A DNA stretch of 64,000 nt. Source: Fulvivirga ligni. Its GTDB lineage: Bacteria; Bacteroidota; Bacteroidia; Cytophagales; Cyclobacteriaceae. Both the position numbers and the translations under genes were made by a program. Position 1 is the stretch's first letter; each line of letters starts with the position of its first letter. The stretch is from assembly GCF_021389935.1 (NCBI RefSeq), contig NZ_CP089979.1, forward strand, positions 787,001 through 851,000. Direction: 5' to 3'. Shown in pieces: positions 16,988 to 24,598 of the stretch. The notes beneath the pieces were generated by a model. That model did no database searches. It saw only the letters and a program-made list of their open reading frames with translations, and was not told where the DNA came from.

Positions 16988-17625
16988 AGGCGAGAGAGAA
17001 CGTGTGATTTTTGAATTTTAGCATAAATATAGCATTCCGCAATAAGTAAATTAGGCACCCAGCCTAACCAAGCGACTAACGTATAAACATCCATAGGATG
17101 TGGTCTCAAAAACATAACTATAAGGAACTTCCAACTTCTTAGTGTAAGTGCGGAAAGTGTTAAAGCAAAACTTCTAACCATAAACGCTTCATGATTTTTA
17201 AACTGCTTTCTTTTTGCATGGATAAATGCTTTGTAAGTAAAGTACCACCATAAGATACTCAGCAGTACAAATGCAGCCTGACTTGTAAAGCCTCCGTTAG
17301 CGTAAATCCCCATAACAAACCCAGAGGGACCTGAGGCTATGAGAATAACAAGCACATACAAAATACCCACATAACGATGAACCTTTGGATATTTTTTTAA
17401 TAAAGGAATTGAAAATTGAGTGAAGCCAGCTACGAGACAAAAGCAACTGGTAATTACATGCGTGTAAAAACACGCCTTCCAGAAAGAATTGTTGATAACC
17501 CATTGCTTTATGCGCAAGAAAGCCGTTTGATCATCAAATGAAAAATATGGCAATGTGAGCCTTACCATCAATACCGATAGGAATGTAAAGACTATGAACA
17601 GTATAACCCGTAAGGCTTTTCTCAT
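16969..17625 (-). CDS. DUF2306 polytopic membrane protein
   Basis: This 218-residue protein has five or more helices. DUF2306 landmarks are visible: FYTHVITSCFCLVAGFTQF, KYPKVHRYVGILYVLVILIASGPSGFVMGIYANGG, FKNHEAFMVRSFALTLSALTLRSWKF. Conserved His residues (THV, VHR, NHEAFM) on the helices could coordinate heme or metal, as in related cytochrome-b561-like membrane proteins, but this is inferred. It is the first gene of the three-gene minus-strand run 17625 to 15927. Its 3' end overlaps the dipeptidase gene by 19 bases. Confidence 0.82.
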   Translation of the reverse strand: MRKALRVILFIVFTFLSVLMVRLTLPYFSFDDQTAFLRIKQWVINNSFWKACFYTHVITSCFCLVAGFTQFSIPLLKKYPKVHRYVGILYVLVILIASGPSGFVMGIYANGGFTSQAAFVLLSILWWYFTYKAFIHAKRKQFKNHEAFMVRSFALTLSALTLRSWKFLIVMFLRPHPMDVYTLVAWLGWVPNLLIAECYIYAKIQKSHVLSRLWFIKN

Positions 17626-17674
17626 TTTATGTTTAGAATAAAATTATTTCTATTTTAAGCAAAATTTTTAAACT

Positions 17675-18517
17675 ATGAAGCATACTTCTATTGTAACATT
17701 TTTTTGCCTTGCCTTTGTCCTCACCTCATGTGATACTAAAAAAGAGCAAGCTACCGAAAATCCGACATCGGAAACTAAAGATAGCGTAGCTATTTCTGAA
17801 GCAGCGCAAGACGAACTTCAGTTAGAAAATGATCCAAGAAAAATAGGTCCCGCCAAACCAACCTCCCAATATCAAATAGAAGAAGACATTTATAAGATAA
17901 ACTCCTCTGAAAATCCATTGTATGGTTATTGGGTGGGTGCTTTTGGTAAAAACAAAATCAATATTGCCCTTGCCCAAGTTGTGGAAGATTCCATTTTTGG
18001 CCATAGTGTATGTGCTGGTAATTTCAGGGCCATAAAGGGTACCATTAAAGAAACTGATCCAGGTATCTATGCCGTAAACATGAAGGAGCCCGGAGATGAT
18101 AAATATGATGGTGAGTTTAATTTCAACATTGATTTATTGAAGAAAGAATTAACCGGCTCCTGGAAGCCCTACCAGAACACTGTAGGTGCAAAAGATTATA
18201 CCTTAACCAAGCGCCAATTTAAATACGACCCAACTCTGGGTGATTTTCCGCAAGCCTCCACGCAAGTTCTTGATGTGCCCGAAGTTGAGAACCTGCTCCC
18301 AGAAGAAATAGAGATGATAAGAAATGAAATCTATGCCCGCCATGGCTATAGCTTCAATAACCTTAAAATCCGAAGAATATTTGATGCAAAAGACTGGTAC
18401 ATCCCTATGTCGGTTGATATCCGTGAAGAGCTAACCGATATTGAAGCCCAGAATATACATCTTCTTTATAATTACGAAGACTATTATGAGGAATATTATG
18501 ATGATTACGGGCGTTAA
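17675..18517 (+). CDS. YARHG-domain lipoprotein
   Basis: This 280-residue protein has the lipoprotein signal MKHTSIVTFFCLAFVLTSC and an acidic, Thr/Glu-rich linker to residue ~75. A beta-rich middle follows (YGYWVGAFGKNKINIALAQVVEDSIFGHSVCAGNFRAIKGTI). The C-terminal YARHG domain has LLPEEIEMIRNEIYARHGYSFNN and the trailing KDWYIPM. The tail ends in a tyrosine/acid-rich stretch, NYEDYYEEYYDDYGR. YARHG domains are extracellular, seen in secreted or surface proteins that likely bind cell-wall or polymer ligands. It is a single gene with an intrinsic terminator just behind its stop. Confidence 0.88.
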   Translation: MKHTSIVTFFCLAFVLTSCDTKKEQATENPTSETKDSVAISEAAQDELQLENDPRKIGPAKPTSQYQIEEDIYKINSSENPLYGYWVGAFGKNKINIALAQVVEDSIFGHSVCAGNFRAIKGTIKETDPGIYAVNMKEPGDDKYDGEFNFNIDLLKKELTGSWKPYQNTVGAKDYTLTKRQFKYDPTLGDFPQASTQVLDVPEVENLLPEEIEMIRNEIYARHGYSFNNLKIRRIFDAKDWYIPMSVDIREELTDIEAQNIHLLYNYEDYYEEYYDDYGR

Positions 18518-18527
18518 GAATTTGGCA

Positions 18528-18553
18528 GAAACCTGATAACTGTATCAGGTTTC
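18528..18553 (+). terminator. Terminator between YARHG gene and the broken NTF2-like gene
   Basis: GAAACCTGATA (18528-18538) pairs with 18543-18553 across a 4-base loop. It is followed by a T-rich stretch on the plus strand. It serves the YARHG gene and overlaps the last codon of the convergent pseudogene. Confidence 0.8.
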
Positions 18554-19047
18554 ACTCTCTTATTTTATTGTGAGCCTGACTAATCATGTGATGAACACAC
18601 AACCATTTGCCACCCTCATCCTTATAAACCCTTAAATGGTTAATTATTCGGGCTTCCATCGGGCTTCCATCAGGCCATTTCTGACCTTCTTATATTAGTT
18701 GATCTGGCAAGCGCAATGTCTTCACTGGGAAATGTAATATCCGGTTCTTGGTAATTATTCCTACCTGACATCACAAAATCAAGATTAAAGATGGTATCTA
18801 ATAACCCGCTCAGCGCTTCCTTCCCCTGTCTTCTATCCCCAAAAGCATTAGTCCAATCAATATCATCCGAATACCCTTCAAGCACGAGCTCTAAATTTTT
18901 TGTTTCCCAACCTTCATCCGAGTCATTTATGAGTTGCTTAATTTGAGCTAAATCTTTCGAATGGTCCTCCATTTTGTTTTGATCATTACAAGCAATAAAA
19001 ATCAAAATGGTCAGAAGGATTAACAAAGCATACTTTTTCATAGGCAC
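18552..19047 (-). pseudogene. SnoaL/DUF4440-like lipoprotein gene broken by a frameshift
   Basis: The frame from the ATG at 19047 (lipoprotein signal MPMKKYALLILLTILIFIAC) encodes a polyketide-cyclase/DUF4440-type fold: ISQ-like QIKQLINDSDEGWETKNLELVLEGYSDDIDWTNAFGDRRQGKEAL. It stops at 18670 after LARSTNIRRSEMA. Shifting by one base near 18686-18696 restores the expected end of the family: EGQKWPDGSPMEARII, then NHLRVYKDEGGKWLCVHHMI, closing with SQAHNKIRE and a stop at 18552. The total of 496 bases is 165 codons plus one, so one extra base explains it. It is either a recent pseudogene or a sequencing error. Confidence 0.8.
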
Positions 19048-19159
19048 GGGTTTTAGTATAATTTAATATTAATTAGCCGCTTAAACCACAGAACATCAAT
19101 GTTTTGTAACCTAAAATTCTTCTTAGCTTGTAGTGAAAATTATTTCCATTGAATTATTA

Positions 19160-19390
19160 AAATAAAAGCCACTCCAAAGCATAATGTAGTGTGTCCAACT
19201 AGTTATGATCTCAGAGTGGCTTACTATAAGCTAACGGGATGTATTTCAAAGGTATGGCTAATATAGCCAGCATGATAGGGCGTTTTTCCGGTATTCTTAT
19301 GGTGATTAGCCCCTTTAGCAATTACGGTTGTATATTATACTGCTTTAACTACTCGTCATAATTACTGTAATCTATATGAGCAGAACTACT
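19160..19390. repeat. 231-bp dispersed direct repeat, copy A (partner 22023-22253)
   Basis: This segment is about 85-90% identical by eye to 22023-22253 over its full length. It begins with the shared AAATAAAAGCCACTCC and ends with the shared GAGCAGA(A/G)CTACT. On the minus strand it holds a relic gene end (19322-19390), about 100 bases of spacer and a nested hairpin. The hairpin pairs GCCACTC with GAGTGGC and an inner CATAA with TTATG, followed by TTTTATTT, a terminator-like end. It fills most of the otherwise gene-free 19048-19455 stretch; the rest shows nothing else. Confidence 0.88.
19322..19390 (-). pseudogene. Relic 3' end of a collagen-like-lipoprotein paralogue
   Basis: The minus strand reads SSSAHIDYSNYDE, a stop, then LKQYNIQP and a stop. 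The intact gene at 22185 ends SSSARIDYSNYDEVVKHFNLQP. The relic therefore keeps the last ~23 codons with an internal TAG in place of Val, while the upstream part is gone. It sits directly downstream of the unrelated lipoprotein gene that ends at 19456. Confidence 0.8.
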
Positions 19391-19455
19391 TGCATAGGGG
19401 CGAGATAACAAGATCTTTACATGATACATTTAGCAACTTTAATCTTTCCGTTATG

Positions 19456-19980
19456 TTACTTATTGAAGAAATTATTATTGCCAATAATTCTCTCATTGAT
19501 TAAAAACACCGATTTATCAATTTGATCATCTCCAGTTTTTACAAGTCTAAGGTATGTACCCCAGCTTACGGATTTCTCTATTAAGATGCCGATAGATGGT
19601 TCTAGATAGGTAAAGCAGACACCATCATCTATACCAATTCCAGATATATATTTATATACCTTAAACTGCCTGCCTTCAAAGGTTATCTCAAGGCTATCCA
19701 TTATCTCTGGCTCAATGCCTCGGATATTATTAACATATCTCGGCAATTTCCATTCTATTTGAAATGTGTCATTTTTATCAAGCTGCGTAGCTTGAATGGT
19801 ATAAAAAGAATCATTTAGAATAATATGCTCTTCTGGTAAATTCCATAAAACCGTATCCAAACCATTACCTCTCTGAATTTCCAAATACAAATATTCACTT
19901 TGCCGCTTTTCATAATTGCATGAAAAAGTAAGGGTAATGAAAACGAATAAAACCCAAGTTATGACAGACCTATGGTTCAT
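19456..19980 (-). CDS. Hypothetical lipoprotein
   Basis: This 174-residue protein has a lipoprotein signal (VLFVFITLTFSC, Cys about residue 21). The mature part is predicted all-beta, with strands such as SEYLYLEIQRG, DSLEITFEGRQFKVYKYISG and CFTYLEPSIGILIEKSVSWGTYLRLVKTG. No family is recognised. It lies alone on the minus strand. The 231-bp repeat begins behind its stop and carries a relic of a different gene end, so this gene may have replaced, by recombination, the 5' part of a former collagen-like paralogue. Confidence 0.65.
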   Translation of the reverse strand: MNHRSVITWVLFVFITLTFSCNYEKRQSEYLYLEIQRGNGLDTVLWNLPEEHIILNDSFYTIQATQLDKNDTFQIEWKLPRYVNNIRGIEPEIMDSLEITFEGRQFKVYKYISGIGIDDGVCFTYLEPSIGILIEKSVSWGTYLRLVKTGDDQIDKSVFLINERIIGNNNFFNK

Positions 19981-20283
19981 TTAGAGTCTAATTAAAAAAC
20001 TAATGTAAGAAATCCATATTGAACCCCTTCATCATTTTTATAGATCATTTACAGAAAATATCTAAAGGCACTTGGTAAAATTTTCTCGGCCATTCTAAAG
20101 CGTAACTGTATGATTATGAACGTAAAACACATGTACAAAAGCGGCGATTCTTTTATATACGATTAATTCTAAATCACAGCAAAGGCAAATTATCTGGTAA
20201 TTGCACCGAAATTTATGTAAATTATTATATTAATCAGTCTATGCAGTCTGGTTAGTATTCTTCAACCATCAACCTTTGCCCAT
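19981..20283. other. 303-bp gap with no recognised element
   Basis: This is an AT-rich stretch between divergent genes. It must hold promoters for both, but no TAnnTTTG match with good spacing, hairpin or repeat was found. Confidence 0.5.
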
Positions 20284-21123
20284 ATGTACTTTACCTCACT
20301 TCATTCCTTGCGGATAAAGCATTATCGGCTCTATAAACTTCGGTGTAAACTGGCCCGGACATATTATTCGCTCTTCCCTCCCAACCAGATATTGGACTAT
20401 AGTAAAATAATAGATGGCAGCATTCCTGTCATTATCAACAATTTTAATAGGTATACTTCACTAAAAACTATGATAGAATGGTTTTGGGGATTAAAAAGGC
20501 GACAAACATCAATTATAATTATTGATAATGCCTCCACTTTGCCAGACCTACTCAGCTACTATGATGAGCTTTCTTCATCTTCAAATGTCCAGATGATCAG
20601 GCTCAAGAAAAATGAAGGTATTAACCAAATCCTGAAGGTGAGCATGGCCTTAGGGCAATTTGATAACTATATAGTATCAGATGCCGATCTTATTCCATAT
20701 GACCACACGCCAGATGATATAATTGATAAGATGGAAGAAATACTAATTACCTATCCAAATATTAATCATGTGGGAGCCTCTTTGGAAATTAATGATTTAC
20801 CAAATCATTATCCGCTAAAACATAAAGTAATAGATTGGGAACAAAAATACTGGAATGAAAAATTAACACCTGAGCTATTTATTGCGCCCGTGGATACAAC
20901 ATTCAGCATGTACAGAAAATCTTCTTTAGTTACAGCGTTAGCACCATCCTTAAGACTCAACCGGCCTTATACCTTCAGACATGTTGATTGGTATTTGAAT
21001 CCTGACAATTTAAGTTCGGAAGAAAACATGATCATCCAATGCTGCTCTGACTGCTCCACCTGGAATACTTTGCTGAGAAGTATTATTCAAAATAAAATGG
21101 TTAGCCCGTCACAGGGCACTTAA
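20284..21123 (+). CDS. Family 2-like glycosyltransferase
   Basis: This 279-residue soluble GT-A-fold protein has SIPVIINNFNRYTSLKTMIEWFWG (nucleotide-binding entry), IIIIDNASTLPDLLSYY, then the metal-binding acidic motif YIVSDADLIPYDHTPDD. Later are IDWEQKYWNEKL and a C-terminal HVDWYLNP. It adds a sugar to an unknown acceptor, possibly a capsule or glycan. There are no membrane helices. It converges and overlaps by 23 bases with a polysaccharide deacetylase gene, so the two may act on related polymers though they are not in one operon. The start ATG follows a 303-bp gap. Confidence 0.83.
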   Translation: MYFTSLHSLRIKHYRLYKLRCKLARTYYSLFPPNQILDYSKIIDGSIPVIINNFNRYTSLKTMIEWFWGLKRRQTSIIIIDNASTLPDLLSYYDELSSSSNVQMIRLKKNEGINQILKVSMALGQFDNYIVSDADLIPYDHTPDDIIDKMEEILITYPNINHVGASLEINDLPNHYPLKHKVIDWEQKYWNEKLTPELFIAPVDTTFSMYRKSSLVTALAPSLRLNRPYTFRHVDWYLNPDNLSSEENMIIQCCSDCSTWNTLLRSIIQNKMVSPSQGT

Positions 21124-21925
21124 AAGTAAAACCTTGTCTGATAAAGTAGTGGATTGTCTCATAGAATATTTCGCTATGGTTTTCATAATCATGCATTAAG
21201 AGAATGTTTGATGATTCCGGGTAACAAATGTCATTAGCTTGAAGACCAAATTCAACACGAGGCAGACCGCTATCAATGCATTGAAAAATATTCTTCTGAA
21301 AACCATCCATGTCCTCGCCTGACCGATATTTATAATCCCCAATATCCAGGGTCCACATCCAATCATGATAGCCCAGAAACTTTTTATAAAATGGATGCTC
21401 TATTTGAATTGCTGGAGCTTGATAACCAAGATCTTTCAGAGCTCTCTGGATTTCAATTGATCTTTGCTCACCTTCAATTTGCCTTTCCCTTAACTTTTTA
21501 AGGCCAAAAAGTTGATGCCACAGACATTTTCTTCTCAAACCGTGATGGTACGCTTTCTCGAAAGGCAGAAAGTGCTTTCCAAACTTATAGTCCCCTTTGT
21601 CTCCATATGGAAATCTGAAAAGCTTGGGATAAGAACTAATATTGCAGCTGTTATATAAAGAATGGATAACTGAGTCGGCACGAATTATCTCATTGATACA
21701 CTGGCTCAATGAAAGTGATGAAAAAGATTTGTGGTAAAAGGCATGGCTACCAATATGGTATTTGTTTTTTATGGCCAAAGCAAGATCAGGCTGATAATGT
21801 TCTATCTGGCTGGCAGTGCAAAAAAATACAGCAGGAATTTTATACTCCATCAGAAAATGAAGCTTATTAACAAAATCCTTCGAAGGACAATCGTCTATAG
21901 TTAAATATACTGATTTGTAGCCCAC
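21101..21925 (-). CDS. Polysaccharide deacetylase (NodB-like)
   Basis: This 274-residue protein has the NodB catalytic motifs: VYLTIDDCPS (Asp-Asp, metal and base) and IGSHAFYHKSFSSLS (the HxxxH metal pair). It continues with FRFPYGDKGDYKFG (the RxPY motif) and LLMHDYENHSE (leucine-His motif). It hydrolyses N-acetyl or O-acetyl groups from polysaccharides. No signal peptide is visible, so it may act on precursors in the cytoplasm, unusual for this family. An insertion between motifs 3 and 4 (residues ~115-215) makes it longer than the NodB core. It converges on the glycosyltransferase gene, overlapping by 23 bases. Confidence 0.86.
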   Translation of the reverse strand: MGYKSVYLTIDDCPSKDFVNKLHFLMEYKIPAVFFCTASQIEHYQPDLALAIKNKYHIGSHAFYHKSFSSLSLSQCINEIIRADSVIHSLYNSCNISSYPKLFRFPYGDKGDYKFGKHFLPFEKAYHHGLRRKCLWHQLFGLKKLRERQIEGEQRSIEIQRALKDLGYQAPAIQIEHPFYKKFLGYHDWMWTLDIGDYKYRSGEDMDGFQKNIFQCIDSGLPRVEFGLQANDICYPESSNILLMHDYENHSEIFYETIHYFIRQGFTFKCPVTG

Positions 21926-22022
21926 TTATTATTCACAATTATTGAATTGACACTGTAATCAATTTAATGAAATAAGATGTGAAGCACTATAACTTTGAAA
22001 AAATGCTGTAACTCGAAGACAT

Positions 22023-22253
22023 AAATAAAAGCCACTCCAAAGCATAATGTAGTGTGTCCAACTAGTTATGATTTAGGGTGGCTTAACTATAAGCTAACGG
22101 AATGTATTTCAAAGGTATAGCTCTTTAAGCTATGATGTTAGAGCGTTTTTCCGGTATTCTTTTGGTAATTAGCCCCTTTAGCAATTACGGTTGTAAATTG
22201 AAGTGCTTTACTACCTCGTCATAATTACTGTAATCTATACGAGCAGAGCTACT
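22023..22253. repeat. 231-bp dispersed direct repeat, copy B (includes 3' end of the collagen-like gene)
   Basis: This is the partner of 19160-19390. Bases 22185-22253 are the last codons of the intact collagen-like lipoprotein gene; 22023-22184 are its 3' untranslated region. The terminator-like hairpin is kept with one mismatch in the outer 7-bp stem (GCCACCC against GAGTGGC), an intact inner CATAA/TTATG stem and a following TTTTATTT on the minus strand. Confidence 0.88.
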
Positions 22254-22799
22254 GCCTTCCGGTATAATAATGTAACGGAACCTGTTCCCTCTGAATCCAG
22301 CGTATTGTAGCTCAGTAAGAGCTCTATTTGTACTCACTAATCTTATATAGATCCCTTGATAATTAGGTGTATTACTTCCAAATGTGAAAGAATATAAGGT
22401 ATTGGTCCATCTACCCGGGCTATCCATTAAGTAAACAGAGCTAGTTCCGTATTGGCTTAGATACACGAGCACAGCACTATTATTCCTTAGATCTGAGTTG
22501 CTAATACCATCTATATCGATTATCATGGATTTGGAAGTTGACTCATCTAGTCTATTCCAATTGGCATCTATCCATGCAGATGCAATCACGTTGGCATTTC
22601 CGTCTTCGCCATCTTCACCATCATCACCTTTATCGCCCTTTTCTCCCTGGTCTCCTTTCTCCCCTTGTATACCTTGCTCACCTTGTGGGCCTTCATCTCC
22701 TTGCGGTCCTGGATCACCATCCTTTCCACATGATATGATAATTAGTGATAATAAAAGCGAAAAAATAGACATTGAAATTTGATAGTTAAATCTTCTCAT
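22185..22799 (-). CDS. Collagen-like repeat lipoprotein
   Basis: This 204-residue protein has a lipoprotein signal MRRFNYQISMSIFSLLLSLIIISC. After the Cys comes GKDGDPGPQGDEGPQGEQGI and further Gly-X-Y triplets to about residue 68, rich in Glu, Asp and Lys (GEKGD, GDDGEDGEDG). A globular C-terminal domain of ~130 residues follows, with beta strands (ASAWIDANWNRLD...MIIDIDG). Collagen-like tails in bacteria form triple helices that project a head domain from the surface, often for adhesion. The head is not recognised but is a common companion in Bacteroidota surface lipoproteins. Its 3' end and trailer are duplicated 2.9 kb away. Confidence 0.88.
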   Translation of the reverse strand: MRRFNYQISMSIFSLLLSLIIISCGKDGDPGPQGDEGPQGEQGIQGEKGDQGEKGDKGDDGEDGEDGNANVIASAWIDANWNRLDESTSKSMIIDIDGISNSDLRNNSAVLVYLSQYGTSSVYLMDSPGRWTNTLYSFTFGSNTPNYQGIYIRLVSTNRALTELQYAGFRGNRFRYIIIPEGSSSARIDYSNYDEVVKHFNLQP

Positions 22800-22826
22800 T
22801 TTAAAAATTGGTTTAGTTCATGAGAG

Positions 22827-22834
22827 CAAAAGTA
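22827..22834 (-). promoter_or_regulatory. Candidate -7 promoter element of the collagen-like gene
   Basis: The minus strand reads TACTTTTG, matching TAnnTTTG, 27 bases before the start codon at 22799. No clear TTG at the -33 spacing was seen. Confidence 0.4.
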
Positions 22835-22904
22835 GCTGATCAAATTTCCTCCTGTAAGGGTTCTTTTCTCCTGATTATCAGGGGATTTATACCCTGCATA
22901 AAAA

Positions 22905-22948
22905 AAGAAAAGGTGAACTCATAACCATGCTTCCTGGCTGAGCTCACC
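22905..22948 (-). terminator. Terminator of the SDR gene
   Basis: On the minus strand AGGTGAGCTCA pairs with TGAGTTCACCT (one wobble) across a 17-base loop and is followed by TTTTCTTTTTTT. It is 26 bases after the SDR stop. Confidence 0.8.
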
Positions 22949-22974
22949 TCTCATAAGAAGATATTATATATGAT

Positions 22975-23865
22975 TTAGATAGTTACCCTACCACCTGTAA
23001 CTTCGATGGTGGCACCACTGATATAACTAGAATCCTCAGAAGCCAGCAGCACATAGGTCGCCGCTAATTCTACCGGCTGACCAGGCCTACCTAAAGGGGT
23101 ATTTTTTCCAAAGTTTTTTACTTTTTCTTCTGGCATAGTAGCTGGAATAAGTGGTGTCCAGATAGGGCCTGGTGCTACGCAGTTTACACGAATGCCTTTC
23201 TCAGCTTCTATCTGAGCAAGGTTAGAAGTAAAATTTTGAATAGCTCCTTTGGTGGTAGCGTAGGCCAGTAGCACATCCGAAGGATGATAAGCATTTACTG
23301 AGGTAGTATTAATGATTGTACTGCCAGGTTTCATATGTGGCTCTGCAGCTTTACACAAATAAAACATACTGTGAATATTGGTTCTGAAAGTATAATCCCA
23401 TTCTTCACTTGGAATATCCTGTAGTGATTTACGGGCTTGCTGAAATGCAGCATTATTTACAAGAATATCAATCCCTCCCATTTCTTCCACCATAAGTGAA
23501 ATCATGTGCTTACAATGTTCTTCATCGCCAATATCGCCCTTGATTAAAAGAGCTTTTTGATCTGCATCAGTAATGTATTTGGCAGTATCTTTAGCATCCC
23601 CATCCTCTTCAAGATAAGAGATAACTACATCAGCACCTTCTCTTGCAAATGCAATGGCTACGGCTCTTCCAATTCCAGAATCACCGCCTGTAATCAAGGC
23701 CTTTTTACCTTTTAACTTTCCGCTTCCTTTATATGAATTTTCGCCATGATCCGGCTTTATATTCATAGCCGATGTAGTACCTGGCTCATCTTGCATATGC
23801 TCATCGTGCGGTGGAGTTTTATACTTAGTCCGAGGGTCCGTTTGGGTTAATATGTCATTACTCAT
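22975..23865 (-). CDS. Short-chain dehydrogenase (YhdG/YdaD general-stress type)
   Basis: This 296-residue protein has an N-terminal ~45-residue polar extension, then GKKALITGGDSGIGRAVAIAFAREGADV (the TGxxxGIG nucleotide-binding motif). It continues with NNAAFQ, INTTSVNAYHPSDVLLAYATTKGAIQNF (Ser, Tyr and Lys catalytic set: YATTK) and CVAPGPIWTPL. The extension and length fit the cluster of stress-induced SDRs such as B. subtilis YhdG/YdaD/YhxC. It acts on an unknown alcohol or carbonyl with NAD(P). It is a single gene with its own terminator. Confidence 0.93.
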   Translation of the reverse strand: MSNDILTQTDPRTKYKTPPHDEHMQDEPGTTSAMNIKPDHGENSYKGSGKLKGKKALITGGDSGIGRAVAIAFAREGADVVISYLEEDGDAKDTAKYITDADQKALLIKGDIGDEEHCKHMISLMVEEMGGIDILVNNAAFQQARKSLQDIPSEEWDYTFRTNIHSMFYLCKAAEPHMKPGSTIINTTSVNAYHPSDVLLAYATTKGAIQNFTSNLAQIEAEKGIRVNCVAPGPIWTPLIPATMPEEKVKNFGKNTPLGRPGQPVELAATYVLLASEDSSYISGATIEVTGGRVTI

Positions 23866-24009
23866 AATTATATCTGTTTAGTTGATATATTAATATGAGT
23901 AAATTTTGTGCCATTAAAGAATATTGCTCTAATACGTTCTATCCACTTTAGACACACCAATATCTGTGGAAAACTTAGACCATCGTGAGCATATTGCCAC
24001 ATCAGAAGG

Positions 24010-24492
24010 TCACTTCACTGAGAAGGTAAAAGCGTCCAGTGCATTTATAAAGGCATATTGGCCTGGTGGTAAACTATCGGACAGCACTATTTCGTATATA
24101 TTTTCACCTGCTGGTTTAAGGTTAAAATCAACAAGATTTTCTTCTTGAATGTTAATTACTCCAAAACCCAGTTTAACAAGAGCCACCTGCCTTCTCTTCT
24201 TTTTCATCTTCAGCTTACACAGCTTCAGATGTTGCATATTTAGCTGGCTAGAATGAATTAACAGTCGTAACTGATTTTGTGGAATTTCCAGCTCAGACTT
24301 ATTGCCGGAAAACTTCATTCCCATCCAAAACCCAAACTTTATATCTGGAGTTTCCTTAGAAAGCAGTGTTAAGCTATTGCTAGCACTGTTCCACCAGTAA
24401 GGCACGTTAGTAAATTCAGGCTTAGGTAAGCTCTGAGAATATGCGAAGAGTGCGTTTGTGCTAAAGAAGATAATTAATAATAGGTATTTCAT
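24010..24492 (-). CDS. Hypothetical secreted protein
   Basis: This 160-residue protein has a signal peptide MKYLLLIIFFSTNALFAYSQ. The mature protein opens with LPKPEFTNVPYWWN and has a basic patch, CKLKMKKKRRQ. No family is recognised. The end LPPGQYAFINALDAFTFSVK has a beta-sandwich flavour seen in short Bacteroidota envelope proteins. It lies downstream of the membrane-anchored LuxR-type regulator with a 106-bp gap and may be cotranscribed with it. Confidence 0.62.
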   Translation of the reverse strand: MKYLLLIIFFSTNALFAYSQSLPKPEFTNVPYWWNSASNSLTLLSKETPDIKFGFWMGMKFSGNKSELEIPQNQLRLLIHSSQLNMQHLKLCKLKMKKKRRQVALVKLGFGVINIQEENLVDFNLKPAGENIYEIVLSDSLPPGQYAFINALDAFTFSVK

Positions 24493-24598
24493 AAGTCCAG
24501 AGATCAGTAGTTGTCTAACATTTAAGTTAGCGCCTAAAATCGTCTACGCTAATAATGCGGACCAAAAGCTTTCCTAAACTGATAAGAATCATAGCGAT

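Noticed and set aside
18650-18672. 11-base direct repeat (GGGCTTCCATC twice) as cause of the frameshift
   Set aside because: In the restored frame both copies encode sensible residues (PDGSPMEA), so the repeat is part of the normal gene and the extra base lies about 20-30 bases away.
19160-19390. Insertion sequence or MITE
   Set aside because: No terminal inverted repeats flanking both ends or target-site duplication was seen, and the segment includes the 3' end of a normal gene; segmental duplication fits better.
22498-22782. Plus-strand ORF rich in Ser-Pro-Pro repeats
   Set aside because: It is the antisense shadow of the collagen-like Gly-X-Y repeat; the repeat forces an open frame on both strands.
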